DNA of 64,000 bases, from the NCBI RefSeq assembly GCF_030463535.1, contig NC_132892.1, forward strand, positions 33,658,932 to 33,722,931. Direction: 5' to 3'. Below, one piece after another: positions 46,263-58,586 of the stretch. Made by a program: the position numbers and the translations under genes. The notes beneath the pieces are model-generated. The model ran no database searches. It worked only from the letters and a program-made list of their open reading frames with translations, and was not told the DNA's origin. Numbering within the stretch: position 1 is the first letter of the stretch; every line of letters starts with the position of its first letter. The stretch comes from Salminus brasiliensis. Taxonomy: Eukaryota; Chordata; Actinopteri; Characiformes; Bryconidae.

Positions 46263-47966
46263 GATCAGACTGGGAATCTGATCATGGATACAAAGTTTAT
46301 ACCACACAGATCAAGCTCACAGTTACTGGTGAGTAGATCTTTCAGGATTCATTATTTGTGTGTAGAGAGAAAAGGTGTCATATTACTTATGTAGAGGAGG
46401 TAGATAGAGGTAGATATACCTAATAGAGGAGGTAGATTTGCATTTAGTGATGGAGGTGGGGCAGGTTTTGCTTATGGCCCCAGGAAAGCCAAGTTGTAGT
46501 GAAGCACAGGTTGTAGTGACCTATAATAAGACAAGATAAAGTAATAATGAAGGTATTTTTAAAAAAAGAGTGGATAAATGAGGTATGGGTGAGTGTAAAT
46601 ACAACCTTTGTACAACCTTTATTTATAGTTATGGTGGCCAACACACTCGTACAGTTTTTGTTTCTGTCAGTATGTTTGTGAGACAACAATTAAACAATTG
46701 TGATTATGTTAACATCACAGTTTTTATCACTGCTTTCTGTTCTGCTGCAGGATAAAACAGCTAAACAAGTAAATATTTAAATGAGGTTGTTTTTTTTCAC
46801 TCGTTTCTATAACAAATATATTGACTAGCCCCTGCTGGCTGTTATTTCTTAATTAAAGTTACTGCAAGGGACCTTTCAGTAGTCACAGGATATTGGTATG
46901 GACATGTCCCTACTCAATTATAGGACCTTGCTCATTCGTATCAGGTCAATCCAAGGACATAGCAAACTTAGCAAAGAATGATTCAACTAAACAGAACATA
47001 GGCCACCACTGCTCCTGTTGTCATGGTTTGGTGACCGTTTAGGCCGCGTTGCTATGCACTGTGGTTTGGTGAGTGTGAAGTATTTCCCTTTTCCATCTGC
47101 AGAGTGCCTCTTTAATAAGCTCACTAGAGGGCAAGTCTACTTTTTGCAACTGAGTGTTAAATTATTTACTAAAATGTTCAAAATCAAAAGTCTTAGGTGA
47201 TTTTTTTTTTACACTCATTGTTTGTGTGGTAATGTTTTGGCTGATCAGTGTGTATGTCAAGTGTAACTGAATTATATTTTTGACACAAGCATCTATATAC
47301 AACAGACAGACTGCATTTAGAGAAATGTAATAATGTTTTATATTCTTATTAGCTGTTCTGGACAGAAACATTTAGAAATTTCAGAGAATACCACACTGTA
47401 TTCAAATATCCCTCTAGTGGATATAATGTAAAAACCTGTACATGTACAGAACCACACATACATTCAAACTAAACTAAAGTCATGAAAGAGAACTCTGTTT
47501 ATGCAAATCTTTGGACTTTAGTTGGATGAGAAATTGTCAGTGATAAATTGGACACTGAATCATTGTAATAGACAGATGAAAAATACTGTAAAACCTCTTT
47601 CTGTCAGATTGAGATTAATGGTCTAGTCTCTACATTTTCTTTAGACCTTCTCATTTACATCACTGGAGGATTGGTCATCATGTTGATTGCTTATCTGGTT
47701 GCAAAAGCAGCACTTTACAAGCACAAGAAAGTGTATAATATAATACAATTTATCTGGAGGTGGGTGTCTTATGATCACTGCTACTTTATCTCCCTTTATC
47801 TCCCTCTATCTCCCTGTCCAAATCCCTGACTTTTCATTATTGCTATTTCCTTCATAGTGATACTGATGCAAGTTCCTCCTTCGGATGACTGCATCTACCA
47901 GGGGATCGATGAACAACAGCAGGGGCCTACTGATTTAACCTTGTACTGCACTACTACCCTACCTTA
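46263..47966 (+). pseudogene. B3: decayed receptor gene
   Basis: D2 remnant 46263-46328, then the same junction to stalk-distal intron as in B1. A further intron deletion lies near 46600. The TM exon starts at 47645 (LVAKAALYKHKK) and runs on as in B2 after loss of the donor and first tail exon. The tail relic ends at 47966. There is no leader, D1 or full D2. Confidence 0.75.
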
Positions 47967-49093
47967 GCAAAGCCCAAACAATTCATCCACTCTACTGGTT
48001 ATTCCACATAGATTATCTATCAGTAAAGCCAAAACTACCAACCAGCATCTTTCACAGTGTTAACTACACCCTGCCTCAACCCACATCATATAAATCCATT
48101 TGTGAGTTAGATGAGGCATGATTGGGAGAGGAAATGGTGAAACTGGGCAGGTGAGTGTTTGTTTTTCCAGAAATTAAATAAAAAAACCCTGATCTACTAA
48201 TTGATGATCCTGTGGTAGCTCAGTGGTTAGAGCACTGTTCAGGACAGGGTTATGGAGTTAATACCCAGGTTTGCTAAGCTGTCACAGTTGGGTGTAAAAA
48301 GACTGTAATCAGGAATTGTTCTTAAAGAGAAGCCTAATTAGGTCTTCATTGCTACATGTGTGCCACTGCAAGTCATACTGAAATCTTGGCTTTATTACCT
48401 TGTTGTTACCCTGATAGTCTGACTATTAGTTCAGTAATGTTGGCTGTGTTTGTGGAAGTGGGAGTGGGATCTGGTGCATCAGAAGAGTACTGCCCAAGTG
48501 TGCATCTGAAAAACACTGGAGTAGATTCTACTTTACTGTCATATTTCAGACAGGCCAAACAGAAAGTTGTTTATATTTTCATTTACTTTAAGGGGTCTTA
48601 AAATGCAGGCCTATTTTCTCACGTTTAATGTGCAAAGTGTACATTTAAATTAGTACATTTTCTTTTCTTTATTTTAACTTAATATTTTATTTTGTGCAAC
48701 ATAATTAACTTCATGTGTACGATAAACATATTAAAAACCTTTTATGAATTGCCTTTTTTAATATTTCTGAATGTATTAACCACATTATAGCTTTGTGCTA
48801 AGTAGAGACATGCTATTTGACCATGCATCACAGATCATAAAAATGATATACAAAATGTGTTTATTTATTTATTTTGCAAATGTGTGCACTTGAGACAAGG
48901 GAATCAATAGGCATACCTTTAATTACACTTGAAAACATCTGCAGTCCATGGTTTAACATAATATATAAAAAAGTGCTGTTTTAAAGATATCATAAATATC
49001 ATAATTACTAGAGCTGTTTGCATTTTCCAGCACAAATATCAAGATTTGCTGAATATTCTGTAATTTTATTGATTTATCTATTTTCATGACATT
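47967..49093. other. B3 to gene 4 intergenic flank
   Basis: Duplicate of 30708-31830, with a SINE head at 48210-48295. No gene seen. Confidence 0.6.
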
Positions 49094-49491
49094 TGTTAAT
49101 GTGTGATACTCCGTCCAACCACCAGAGGTCCCTGTCCACAGAATTCCCCAGCAACGGCATCAATCACTTACACCTGACCGTAATATCCTAATCAGTCTCT
49201 CACTCTCTTTGAGAAGCATTGCCAGTTTTCCTTGCTGCAATACTAATTGGTCTCAATTGTGTTGATTTGTTGTCTTGTTATTTAGATCCCTGCCTGCCTT
49301 GTGACCTTGGATGTTTGGACCGTGTTTTGGGGCTATTTTGCTTTGGATTTATTGTTGCTCCTTTTGGCCTCTGACCCCTTTTTGCCCTGCCTTTGACAAC
49401 ATTTACTTGGATTGTGATTTTGTGTAACTTTGCATGTGTTATTAAACCTGCTTATAGATTCTACAAACCTGCCTGGGTCTGCATTGTTACA
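49094..49491. mobile_element. Solo LTR, copy 4
   Basis: 398 bp, orthologous to 8589-8986, flanked by ACATT on both sides. Confidence 0.75.
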
Positions 49492-50504
49492 ACATTAATC
49501 CCATACGTTAAAGCAAAACATAATTAAGAAAGATCTCTATTTAAATGTGTAAGTTGGATCTAAATTGTGGAAACCACATTGAGAACAGTTTTTAGGTCCA
49601 AGGGCTAGATCAAATCAAATCACGAGTGGAAAACTTGGGTGCATCGCCACTCACTGTAGTACAAAAAAACAAAAAAAACAAAAACATTTACACATTAACT
49701 TGTACTATACATGTACACTATTTACAATATTACAATATTTGCAAAAGACCCTGGTTGGGTGTGAGTTCAGGTGTAATGTGGGTGGGGAAAAGCCTTTGTG
49801 GGTGCCGTGTGACTGTGCATAGGGTTCCAGTCATATGCACAGGGTGCAGAGTGTGTTAGTATGAGGAGGAGGTGTGATTAAGTCCACAGTCTATAAGCTA
49901 TTGTTCATTCAGCAGCCTAATTGCTTGAAGAAAAAAATCAGGTCGGCACCCCACTGACTGTTTACCACTGCTGGTCCCCCTTTTGGAGCACCCAGATTAA
50001 TGTCATGTGTACAAGATCTAAATAGTACTTGATCTCATTAAGATTTTAAAAGTAAATAAATGCTTTTTATTTCAGGAATTAAACTAAAACTAATCTAACA
50101 AACTGAGAGAAAATAATAATGACAACGTTTGATATGAAATGATTCATTTGAAAATGCTGCTGAAACTGAACATTCGGTATTAAACCAGTTCATGAATATT
50201 AAATAAGAAAAGTAAGAAAAAAGGGAAATCAGTAAAGTGGTCTGTTGGTGGAAAATGAGGGACGAAAGGTGAAATTTTGTCACACACTGCTTTACCACCA
50301 CGAGCTGTACAGAAAACACAGAGCAATATTTCAATGTACAGGCAGGTTTACCATAAGTGGGCCAAAAGTGGTTCAATATCAAGGACAACAGAAGAATAAT
50401 AATTGTGTTTATGTGTGAAGGAAGCGGAAGATATATGTTCCCATGTCAACATTAGAGCTACATTAAAAAGACCAGATACAAATACTACTTAATACTACAG
50501 GACT

Positions 50505-50892
50505 ACTACTTAATACTTGACTGCTTCACCCCAAGTGTGTGAAGGAGCGGTATCGCAGGTCCTTCCTTCCTGCTGCCGTCAGACTACACAACCAACACTG
50601 CTCCCAGCGGACCACATACACACACACTTAACTTAACTACACACACATGTTCATGTTCAGGGAATACTATGTGCAATATCCCATCCCCATGTGCAATTAA
50701 GAGTCTTTTGCTGTAGATAATATTGTTTATTGCTTTTTTAATTCTTATTTATATTGTGTATATAGTGTAAATTATTTATCCAAATTTTTGTAACTGAGTG
50801 TCCTGCTATCCCTTTCTGCTGCTACACTGTGAATTTCCCCACTGCGGGACTAATAAAGGACTATCTTATCTTATCTTATCTCTCTTAGGACT
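50505..50892 (+). mobile_element. L2-like LINE 3' end insertion
   Basis: Present only upstream of gene 4. It starts with the C-terminal end of a reverse transcriptase frame (CVKERYRRSFLPAAVRLHNQ-like) and ends with gaatttccccactgcgggac, taataaagga and a (TTATC)n tail. It is bounded by aggact at 50499-50504 and 50887-50892, the likely target duplication. 5'-truncated, as usual for LINEs. Confidence 0.85.
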
Positions 50893-50912
50893 GTTTTCCT
50901 GTATGTGTGGCA

Positions 50913-50932
50913 CTCTAGATGGCAGTAGAGAT
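50913..50932 (+). promoter_or_regulatory. CTCF-like box upstream of gene 4
   Basis: ctctagatggcagtagagat, 448 bp before the leader. The LINE lies just 5' of it. Confidence 0.35.
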
Positions 50933-51287
50933 GAATTACTAAAAAAGGGAAGTCAAGCAGAGAACAGTACATGCAGTATACAGTACAGTACAGTATACAG
51001 TAAAAGTCTAGGAGCAGTGTGTAGTAAAATAGTAGTTCTGAAAAACAGTGATGGGTCGAAGGATGAGAAACAGAGTGAAGACTTCATGATCATTTGATCT
51101 ACTGTGTAGAGAAAGTATGTTAAAGGTTACAGCAACTGACTGATTACTGTTGCTGTAACTAGTTCACAACATGGTAAGCAAAGAGATCTCTCTCTGTGCA
51201 AAAGGGAAATGGGCGTCCTCATGATTCTGCTTAGCTGAACCACAAGCTGATGAACAGACTAAAACTTACCACAGACCCACAAGCAGA

Positions 51288-51297
51288 GAAAGAGAAA
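51288..51297 (+). promoter_or_regulatory. IRF/ISRE-like element, gene 4
   Basis: GAAAGAGAAA, 64 bp before the mutated start. Confidence 0.35.
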
Positions 51298-52919
51298 TGG
51301 TCAACTAAACTGCTAACAGTCTTTTGATGTTGATCTGGAGAAAATACACTTCTAACTAATACGACTGTGAAGATCCTCCTCTTTATCCCCTTCTATCTGA
51401 TGTCAGGTAAGGAACTTCATATCTAAATAATTAGCTCAATCAGCATCAAATTAACATTTTACTTTTTATTTTACTAAAACAGACATTTGGTCTCTTTTAG
51501 TAAGTGGAGGGGCCTCCAGGGAAGTGACAGGATATCCAGGAGGAGGAGTTCTCATCAAGTGTAAATATGAGAGAAGCTACACATCAAATAAAAAGCACTT
51601 CTGTAAGAGTTCATGGACAAACTGTCCTGATCAGATCAAGACAGGAGTTAGTAATGAGTGGAAAAATACAGGAAGATTCTCACTGTTTGATAACTCCAGC
51701 GCTGCAGAGTTCTGGGTGTTGATCAGAGAGATCACTGTGGAGGACTCTGGAACGTACCAGTGTGTAGTTGATATTGAATGGAACAAAGACCTCTACACAC
51801 CAGTGGAACTGAAGATACAGGAAGGTGAGTATCTCCCACCACTGCACATGTTCATCGTCCCAAACTTCCAGCATCATTAACACTGACTATGCTGTTTGCA
51901 GATCTGATATATCTCTTATTTCCCTTTAGTTTTCCCAGACTTCAGATCTTATTAGCACTGTGTCTAGTTTTCATTACTAAAGTAAATGTTTATCTATTTT
52001 TAGAAACTCTGAACATCAGCTTCCCTTTCATAAAGGCAGTAATGCACACCTATACACATGCTCCCTGCTTCTACCTTCAATTCTTCACAATGAGCTGAAC
52101 ATACTCTTGATGAAGGGTCTGACCTCCAGAGAAGTGACATTATATGAAACGGGAGGATTCATAACCAAAAGCAGATGTGACTGTTCTTTTAGGAGTGTTC
52201 TGACTTCTGAATAAACTATGTGGGGTAGTGTAAGCTTCATCGTCTGACTGTTTATGATTGACAGATCTAGACCAAGAGAAGAGCATCACTTTGAATAGTC
52301 ATGTAGGAGGAAGTGTGAACATCAGCTGCAAATACCCACAATCCTCCAGCAGTAAGCCCAGGTTTCTCTGCAGGAGAGTGGGCTCTGCTGACTGTAATTA
52401 TAAAGCATCTGTTAAAGAGAGCAGAAGATGGATAAAGGAGGGGAAATTCTCTCTGTATGATGACCGAGCACGGCAGACCTTCACTGTGTCCATCAACAAC
52501 ATGACCAATGAGGATTCTGGTGAATACTGGTGTGGAGCTGAATCAGACTGGGAATCTGATCATGGATACAAGGTTTATATCACACAGATCAAGCTCACAG
52601 TCACTGGTGAGTAGAGCTTGGTTTGATGATGGTTTATGCTTTCACACAGTTTCTATTGATTATGTTTATAATCTGGAGGAATCATATTGACTGCACTGTA
52701 AGTGAGATTACGTCTGTCAATTACAAGGAAACTATAACGTCAGTGTACCACTATAGGGTAACTGGTAACAAATGGATGCATTCAGCTCTGTGGCCTCTAG
52801 TTTTTCGAATGGGCAGTTTTTTGTCTATAAATGGTTTACATGAGGGAGTGAATTAACACTCAATTACTGATTCAACTTTCTGGGGAGAATTTCTCTGAAA
52901 TTTTCCCTGAAACTGTTTT

Positions 52920-53405
52920 GCTAGGTGGTTCCTATGATGTTGCTACATTATATTCCAAGTTGGTGCTATAGTGTTCCTGGGTAGTTGCTACAGTATTCCA
53001 AGTTGTTGCTGTTGTTGCTTAGTGGTTTCTAGGCTGTCGCTAGGTGGTTTCTATGCAGTTGCTATGGTATTCCAAGTCAATGCTATTGTGTTGCATTGCT
53101 GTGCAATGTAAAATGGCATTGATATAAAACTGGGTTCAACATCTCAAGTCAACATCTTTTGGTAATAAACTAATCCACCTCTGAGAGATAATTTTGCTGG
53201 TGGTTGATTTTGTGTTGTATAGTGGTTCTTGTGGTATCCCAGGTGGTTGCAATGATGTTGCTAAGTGGTTGCTAGGGTGTTTCTGTAATGTTCCTAGGTA
53301 GTTCATGTGGTGTACCAGGTCATTGCTATGGTGTTGCTAGGTGGTTGCTATGCTATTTTAGGTTGTTATCGTGATGCTGCTTTGTAGTTTGCTAGAATGT
53401 GCTAT
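52920..53405. repeat. GTTGCTA minisatellite, gene 4 intron
   Basis: Same array as in gene 1. Confidence 0.8.
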
Positions 53406-54717
53406 GTAGTTGCTATGTGCCACCATATTAAACTGGACACCCTGCAAGCTAGTATCACCTCCTGCAGGAGAAACATCACAGTGCAGGGAGTTTTAAACAT
53501 GCTACATGTCTTCATGCTTCCTATAAATGGTTCATAAAAAGGGGGGGGGGGCAATAGAGCAGCAGGGCCCTCGAGAATACAGCTATTGAAGCTGATGGAA
53601 AACCGATATTCTTTATATTTTTCTTGCTTAAAGTGGAACATTTATCTGCATTTCCATTCATGTGCTCCAAACCCAGCTGCTGTCCCCCACTCCACATTCT
53701 CTCCTTCATCAGTGCAGACACAATCCACACACCTACCTAATTTTTCATCTACAGGTATGTGCTGTCTGTTAATCTCTGTCCTTACATGTGTATCCATCAC
53801 AACATCCATCAGAAAATCCATACACTCTTCTCACTACTCATTGTCATCTTCTTAATTTGTATCATTGCTGTTCACAGAGTTTTAGCTTAGAATATATGCA
53901 TCTTACAACCATCTCCAAGTATACGGGTTCATCCACACTTCTTCCCAAACAGCTCCCAGAACATCAGTGCATCCTGAACCCACACATCAACTAAAAGTCC
54001 TTCACTTTTTGAAAGCACATAATCACATATTTGTTGGTGCTAGAGTTCACAGGGGAACTATACTAGCTTACATCCATGGGGAATTCATAAATGGCTGGCT
54101 TCTTCCCATCCACTATAACAAATACACAATTTTTAACCATTAATTATATATTTGCTATATTAAGGTATTTGTGTTCGAGCCATATGGCACACAGCATCCT
54201 AAAGGGGTTAGGATTCATTATTTATGTGTAGAGAGAAAAAGTGTCATATAACTTTAATAGAGGAGGTAGATTTGCATTTAGTGAGGGAGGTGGGTGGGTT
54301 TTTCTTATGGCCCCAGAATAGCTAGGTTGTAGTGAAACACAGGTTGTAGTGAACTATAATAAGACAAGATATAACGATGTATTAATGATGGTATTTTCAA
54401 AAAAGACATACAGAGTGCATGAATGAGGTATGCATGAGTGGTATGTGTTTATGTGGTAGTACAACCTGATTTGCAAGGGCATAGGTGGGGGCAATGTTGC
54501 AAAGTTATAAATGTGGTTTATAGGAAGCTGAGACATTTTCATTTATAATAGATTTCAGACTGCAATTTGATGTCACCTTTAGCCTTTATTTATAAATGTG
54601 GTAGCCAACACCCTCACAAAGTTCTTTTCTGTCAGTATGTTCCAGAGACAACAATTACACAATTGTGATTATATTTTCATCACTGCTTTCTGTTCTACTG
54701 CATGATAGAACATCTAA

Positions 54718-55012
54718 AGGTAAAGGTATTTGTCACTGTACACTGTACAGCGAAATGTGTCCTCCGCATTTAACCCATCTGGTAGTGAACACACACTCAC
54801 ACACACACACATGTGTTAGGGGCAGTGAGTACACACACACACCCAGAGCGGTGGGCAGCCAACTCCAGCGCCCGGGGAGCAGAGAGGGTAAAGGGCCTTG
54901 CTCAAGGGCCCAACAGTGGCAGCTTGCCGAGCCCGGGAATCGAACCCACAACCCTGTTATCGACAGCCCGGATCTCTAACCGCTGAGCCACCACTGCCCC
55001 ATAGTAATCTAA
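54718..55012 (-). mobile_element. tRNA-derived SINE, complete insertion
   Basis: Minus-strand element absent from the same intron in genes 1, 2, 3 and 5. Read on the minus strand it starts ggggcagtggtggctcagcg (A box), then gtgggttcgattcccgggct (B box) and ctgccactgttgggcccttg, and ends in ttaaatgcggaggacacatt, ttcgctgtacagtgtacagt and acctttaccttt. atctaa flanks both sides (54712-54717, 55007-55012). Contains a (CA)n-type tract. This is the intact member of the family whose relics are spread over the window. Confidence 0.85.
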
Positions 55013-55326
55013 GCAAGTAAACAAGTAAACAAGGTTGTTTTGGTCACCTGATAAAATAACACACCAATGCTGCTGCATAGGAACAGACAGCAAACACATC
55101 CACAGCTTTGAGTTTTATTATTAACAGTATTGTTTTCTTTAGACCTTCTCATTTACATCACTAGAGGGTTGGTCATCATGTTTATTGCTTATCTGGTTGC
55201 AAAAGCAGCACTTTACAAGCACAAGAAAGTCAAATGATCAAACTGTATCAAATCTGAACACACACACAGGCAAACAGCAAACAGCACATGTCTAATTATA
55301 ATACAATTTATCTGGATGTTTTGCAG

Positions 55327-55630
55327 CCCCAGTTGAGATGACTCCTCTAAACATAATGCCAACCAGCCCTAAAGAGGTGGGTGTCTTATGATCACTGCTA
55401 CTTTATCTCCCTCTAGTGGACACTACTGGGCCTAAATGCTGTAATGTTCTCTTGTAGAACATTTCTAAATCCAGTGTCTAAATCCCCGACTTTTCATTAT
55501 TGCTATTTCCTTCAATTATGTGATACTGATGCAAGTTCCTCCTTAGGATGACAGCATCTACCAGGGGATCGATGAACAACAGCAGGGGCCTACTGATTTA
55601 ACCTTCTACTGCACTACTACCCTACCTTAG
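55327..55630 (+). pseudogene. Vestigial C-type tail exons of gene 4
   Basis: As in gene 1: PVEMTPLNIMPTSPKE, NISKSSV then stop, and DDSIYQGIDEQQQG up to the TAG at 55630. Not reachable because the TM exon ends in TGA and has no donor. Confidence 0.7.
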
Positions 55631-56756
55631 CAAAGCCCAAACAACTCATCCACTCTACTGGTTATTCCACATAGATTATCTATCAGTAAAGCCAAAACTA
55701 CCAACCAGCAACTTTTACAGTGTTAACTACACCCTGCCTCAACCCACATCATATAAATCCATTTGTAAGTTAGATGAGGCATGATTGGGAGAAGAAATGG
55801 TAAAACTGGGCAGGTGAGTGTTTGTTGTTCCAGAAATGAAATCAAGAAACCCTGATCTACTAATTGATGATCCTGTGGTGGCTCAGTGGTTAGAGCACTG
55901 TTCAGGACAGGGTTATGGAGTTAATATCCAGGTTTGCTAAGCTGTCACAGTTGGGTGTAAAAAGACTGTAATCAGGAATTGTTCTTAAAGAGAAGCCTAA
56001 TTAGGTCTTCATTGCTACATGTGTGCCACTGCAAGTCATACTGAAATCTTGGCCTTATTACCTTGTTGTTACCCTGATAGTCTGACTATTAGTTCAGTAA
56101 TGTTGGCTGTGTTTGTGGAAGTGGGAGTGGGATCTGGTGCATCAGAAGAGTACTGCCCAAGTGTGCATCTGAAAAACACTGGAGTAGATTCTACTTTACT
56201 GTCATATTTCAGACAGGCCAAACAGAAAGTTGTTTATATTTTCATTTACTTTAAGGGGTCTTAAAATGCAGGCCTATTTTCTCACGTTTAATGTGCAAAG
56301 TGTACATTTAAATTAGTACATTTTCTTTTCTTTATTTTAACTTAATATTTTATTTTGTGCAACATAATTAACTTCATGTGTACGATAAACATATTAAAAA
56401 CCTTTTATGAATTGCCTTTTTTAATATTTCTGAATGTATTAACCACATTATAGCTTTGTGCTAAGTAGAGACATGCTATTTGACCATGCATCACAGATCA
56501 TAAAAATGATATACAAAATGTGTTTATTTATTTATTTTGCAAATGTGTGCACTTGAGACAAGGGAATCAATAGGCATACCTTTAATCACACTTGAAAACA
56601 TCTGCAGTCCATGGTTTAACATAATATATAAAAAAGTGCTGTTTTAAAGATGTCATAAATATCATAATTACTAGAGCTGTTTGCATTTTCCAGCACAAAT
56701 ATCAAGATTTGCTGAATATTCTGTAATTTTATTGATTTATCTATTTTCATGACATT
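55631..56756. other. B' to C intergenic flank, unit 3
   Basis: Paralogous flank with a SINE head at 55874-55958. From about 55900 it is closer to 30960-31830 and 48220-49090 (B-type flank) than to the equivalent place in unit 1, which suggests gene conversion. No gene seen. Confidence 0.55.
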
Positions 56757-57154
56757 TGTTAATGTGTGATACTCCGTCCAGCCACCAGAGGTCCCTGTCC
56801 ACAGAATTCCCCAGCAACGGCATCAATCACTTACACCTGACCGTAATATCCTAATCAGTCTCTCACTCTCTTTGAGAAGCATTGCCAGTTTTCCTTGCTG
56901 CAATACTAATTGGTCTCAATTGTGTTGATTTGTTGTCTTGTTATTTAGATCCCTGCCTGCCTTGTGACCTTGGATGTTTGGACCGTGTTTTTGGGCTATT
57001 TTGCTTTGGATTTATTGTTGCTCCTTTTGGCCTCTGACCCCTTTTTGCCCTGCCTTTGACAACATTTACTTGGATTGTGATTTTGTGTAACTTTGCATGT
57101 GTTATTAAACCTGCTTATAGATTCTACAAACCTGCCTGGGTCTGCATTGTTACA
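56757..57154. mobile_element. Solo LTR, copy 5
   Basis: 398 bp, orthologous to 8589-8986, with ACATT on both sides. Confidence 0.75.
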
Positions 57155-58126
57155 ACATTAATTCCATACGTTAAAGCAAAACATAATTAAGAAAGATATC
57201 TATTTAAATGCGTAAATTGTGGAAACCACACTGAGAACAGTTTTTAGGTCCACAGGCTAGATCAAATCAAAATCAAATCACTTTTACGGTCACATCACAT
57301 TGCACAGGTTTAAAGGCGAGTGGAAAACTTGGGTGCATCGCCCCTCACTGTAGTACAAAAAAAAAAAAAAAAAACATTTACACATTAACTTGTACTATAC
57401 ATGTACACTATGACTATGCATAGGGTTTCCAGTCATATGCGCAGGGTGCAGAGTGTGTTAGTATGAGGAGGAGGTGTGATTAAGTCCACAGTCTATAAGC
57501 TATTGTTCATTCAGCAGCCTAATTGCTTGAGGAAAAATCAGGTCGGCACCCCACTGACTGTTTACCACTGCTGGTCCCCCTTTGGACCACCCAGATTAAT
57601 GTGTGATGTGTGTACAAGATCTAAATAGTACTTGATCTCATTAAGATTTTAAAAGCAAATAAATGCTTTTTATTTCAGGAATTAAACTAAAACTAATCTA
57701 ACAAACTGAGAGAAAATAATAATGACAAGGTTTGATATGAAATGATTCATTTGAAAATGCTGCTGAAACTGAACATTCGGTTTTAAACCAGTTCATGAAT
57801 TTTAAATAAGAAAAGTAAGAAAAAAGGGAAATCAGTAAAGTGGTCTGTTGGTGGAAAATGAGGGACGAAAGGTGAAATTTTGTCACACACTGCTTTACCA
57901 CCACGAGCTGTACAGAAAACACAGAGCAATATTTCAATGTACAGGCAGGTTTACCATAAGTGGGCCAAGAGTGGTTCAATATCAAGGACAACAGAAGAAT
58001 AATAATTGTGTTTATGTGTGAAGGAAGCAGAAGATATATGTTCCCATGTCAACATTAGAGCTACATTAAAAAGACCAGATAAAAATACTAATTAATACTA
58101 CAGGACAGTTTTCCTGTATGTGTGGC

Positions 58127-58146
58127 ACTCTAGATGGCAGAAGAGA
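58127..58146 (+). promoter_or_regulatory. CTCF-like box upstream of gene 5
   Basis: ctctagatggcagaagagat, 460 bp before the ATG. Confidence 0.35.
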
Positions 58147-58513
58147 TGAACTACTAAAAAAGGGAAGTCAAGCAGAGAACAGTACATGCAGTATACAGTA
58201 CAGTGCAGTATACAGTACAGTACAGTATACAGTAAAAGTCTAGGAGCAGTGTGTAGTAAAATAGTAGTTCTGAAAAACAGTGATGGGTCAAAGGATGAGA
58301 AACAGAGTGAAGACTTCATGATCATTTGATCAACTGTGTAGAGAAAGTATGTTAAAGGTTACAGCATCTGACTGATTACTGTTAGTAGTTCACAACATGG
58401 TAAGCAAAGAAATCTCTCTCTGTGCAAAAGGGAAATGGGCGTCCTCATGATTCTGCTTAGCTGAACCACAAGCTGATAAACAGACTAAAACTTACCACAG
58501 ACCCACAAGCAGA

Positions 58514-58523
58514 GAAAGAGAAA
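58514..58523 (+). promoter_or_regulatory. IRF/ISRE-like element, gene 5
   Basis: GAAAGAGAAA, 64 bp before the ATG. Confidence 0.35.
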
Positions 58524-58586
58524 TGGTGATCTAAACTTCTAACAGTCTTTTGATGTTGATCTGGAGAAAATATACTTCTAACTAAC

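Larger units (their letters stand above)
51361..55237 (+). pseudogene. Gene 4: two-Ig activating-type receptor (B'), start codon lost
   Basis: Exons: leader 51361-51406, D1 51501-51824, D2 52265-52606, stalk 53677-53754, TM and tail 55143-55237 (TGA). The leader begins ACG instead of ATG (aatacgactgtg versus aacatgactgtg). No in-frame ATG lies between it and an upstream stop, and the next ATG (51399) would lose nearly all of the signal peptide. The donor of the second stalk exon is deleted, so that exon is probably skipped; length about 294 residues if translated. D1 and D2 are open with all key Cys (TYQC, EYWCGA). The TM has LVAKAAL and the tail is KHKKVK, as in gene 1. The 5' end (FIPFYLMS, long intron 1) resembles gene 2. 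With its LINE and SINE insertions this copy looks recently inactivated, unless ACG serves as a weak start. Confidence 0.7.

Noticed and set aside
54733-54951. Frames inside 54665-55099
   Set aside because: They fall inside the SINE insertion.
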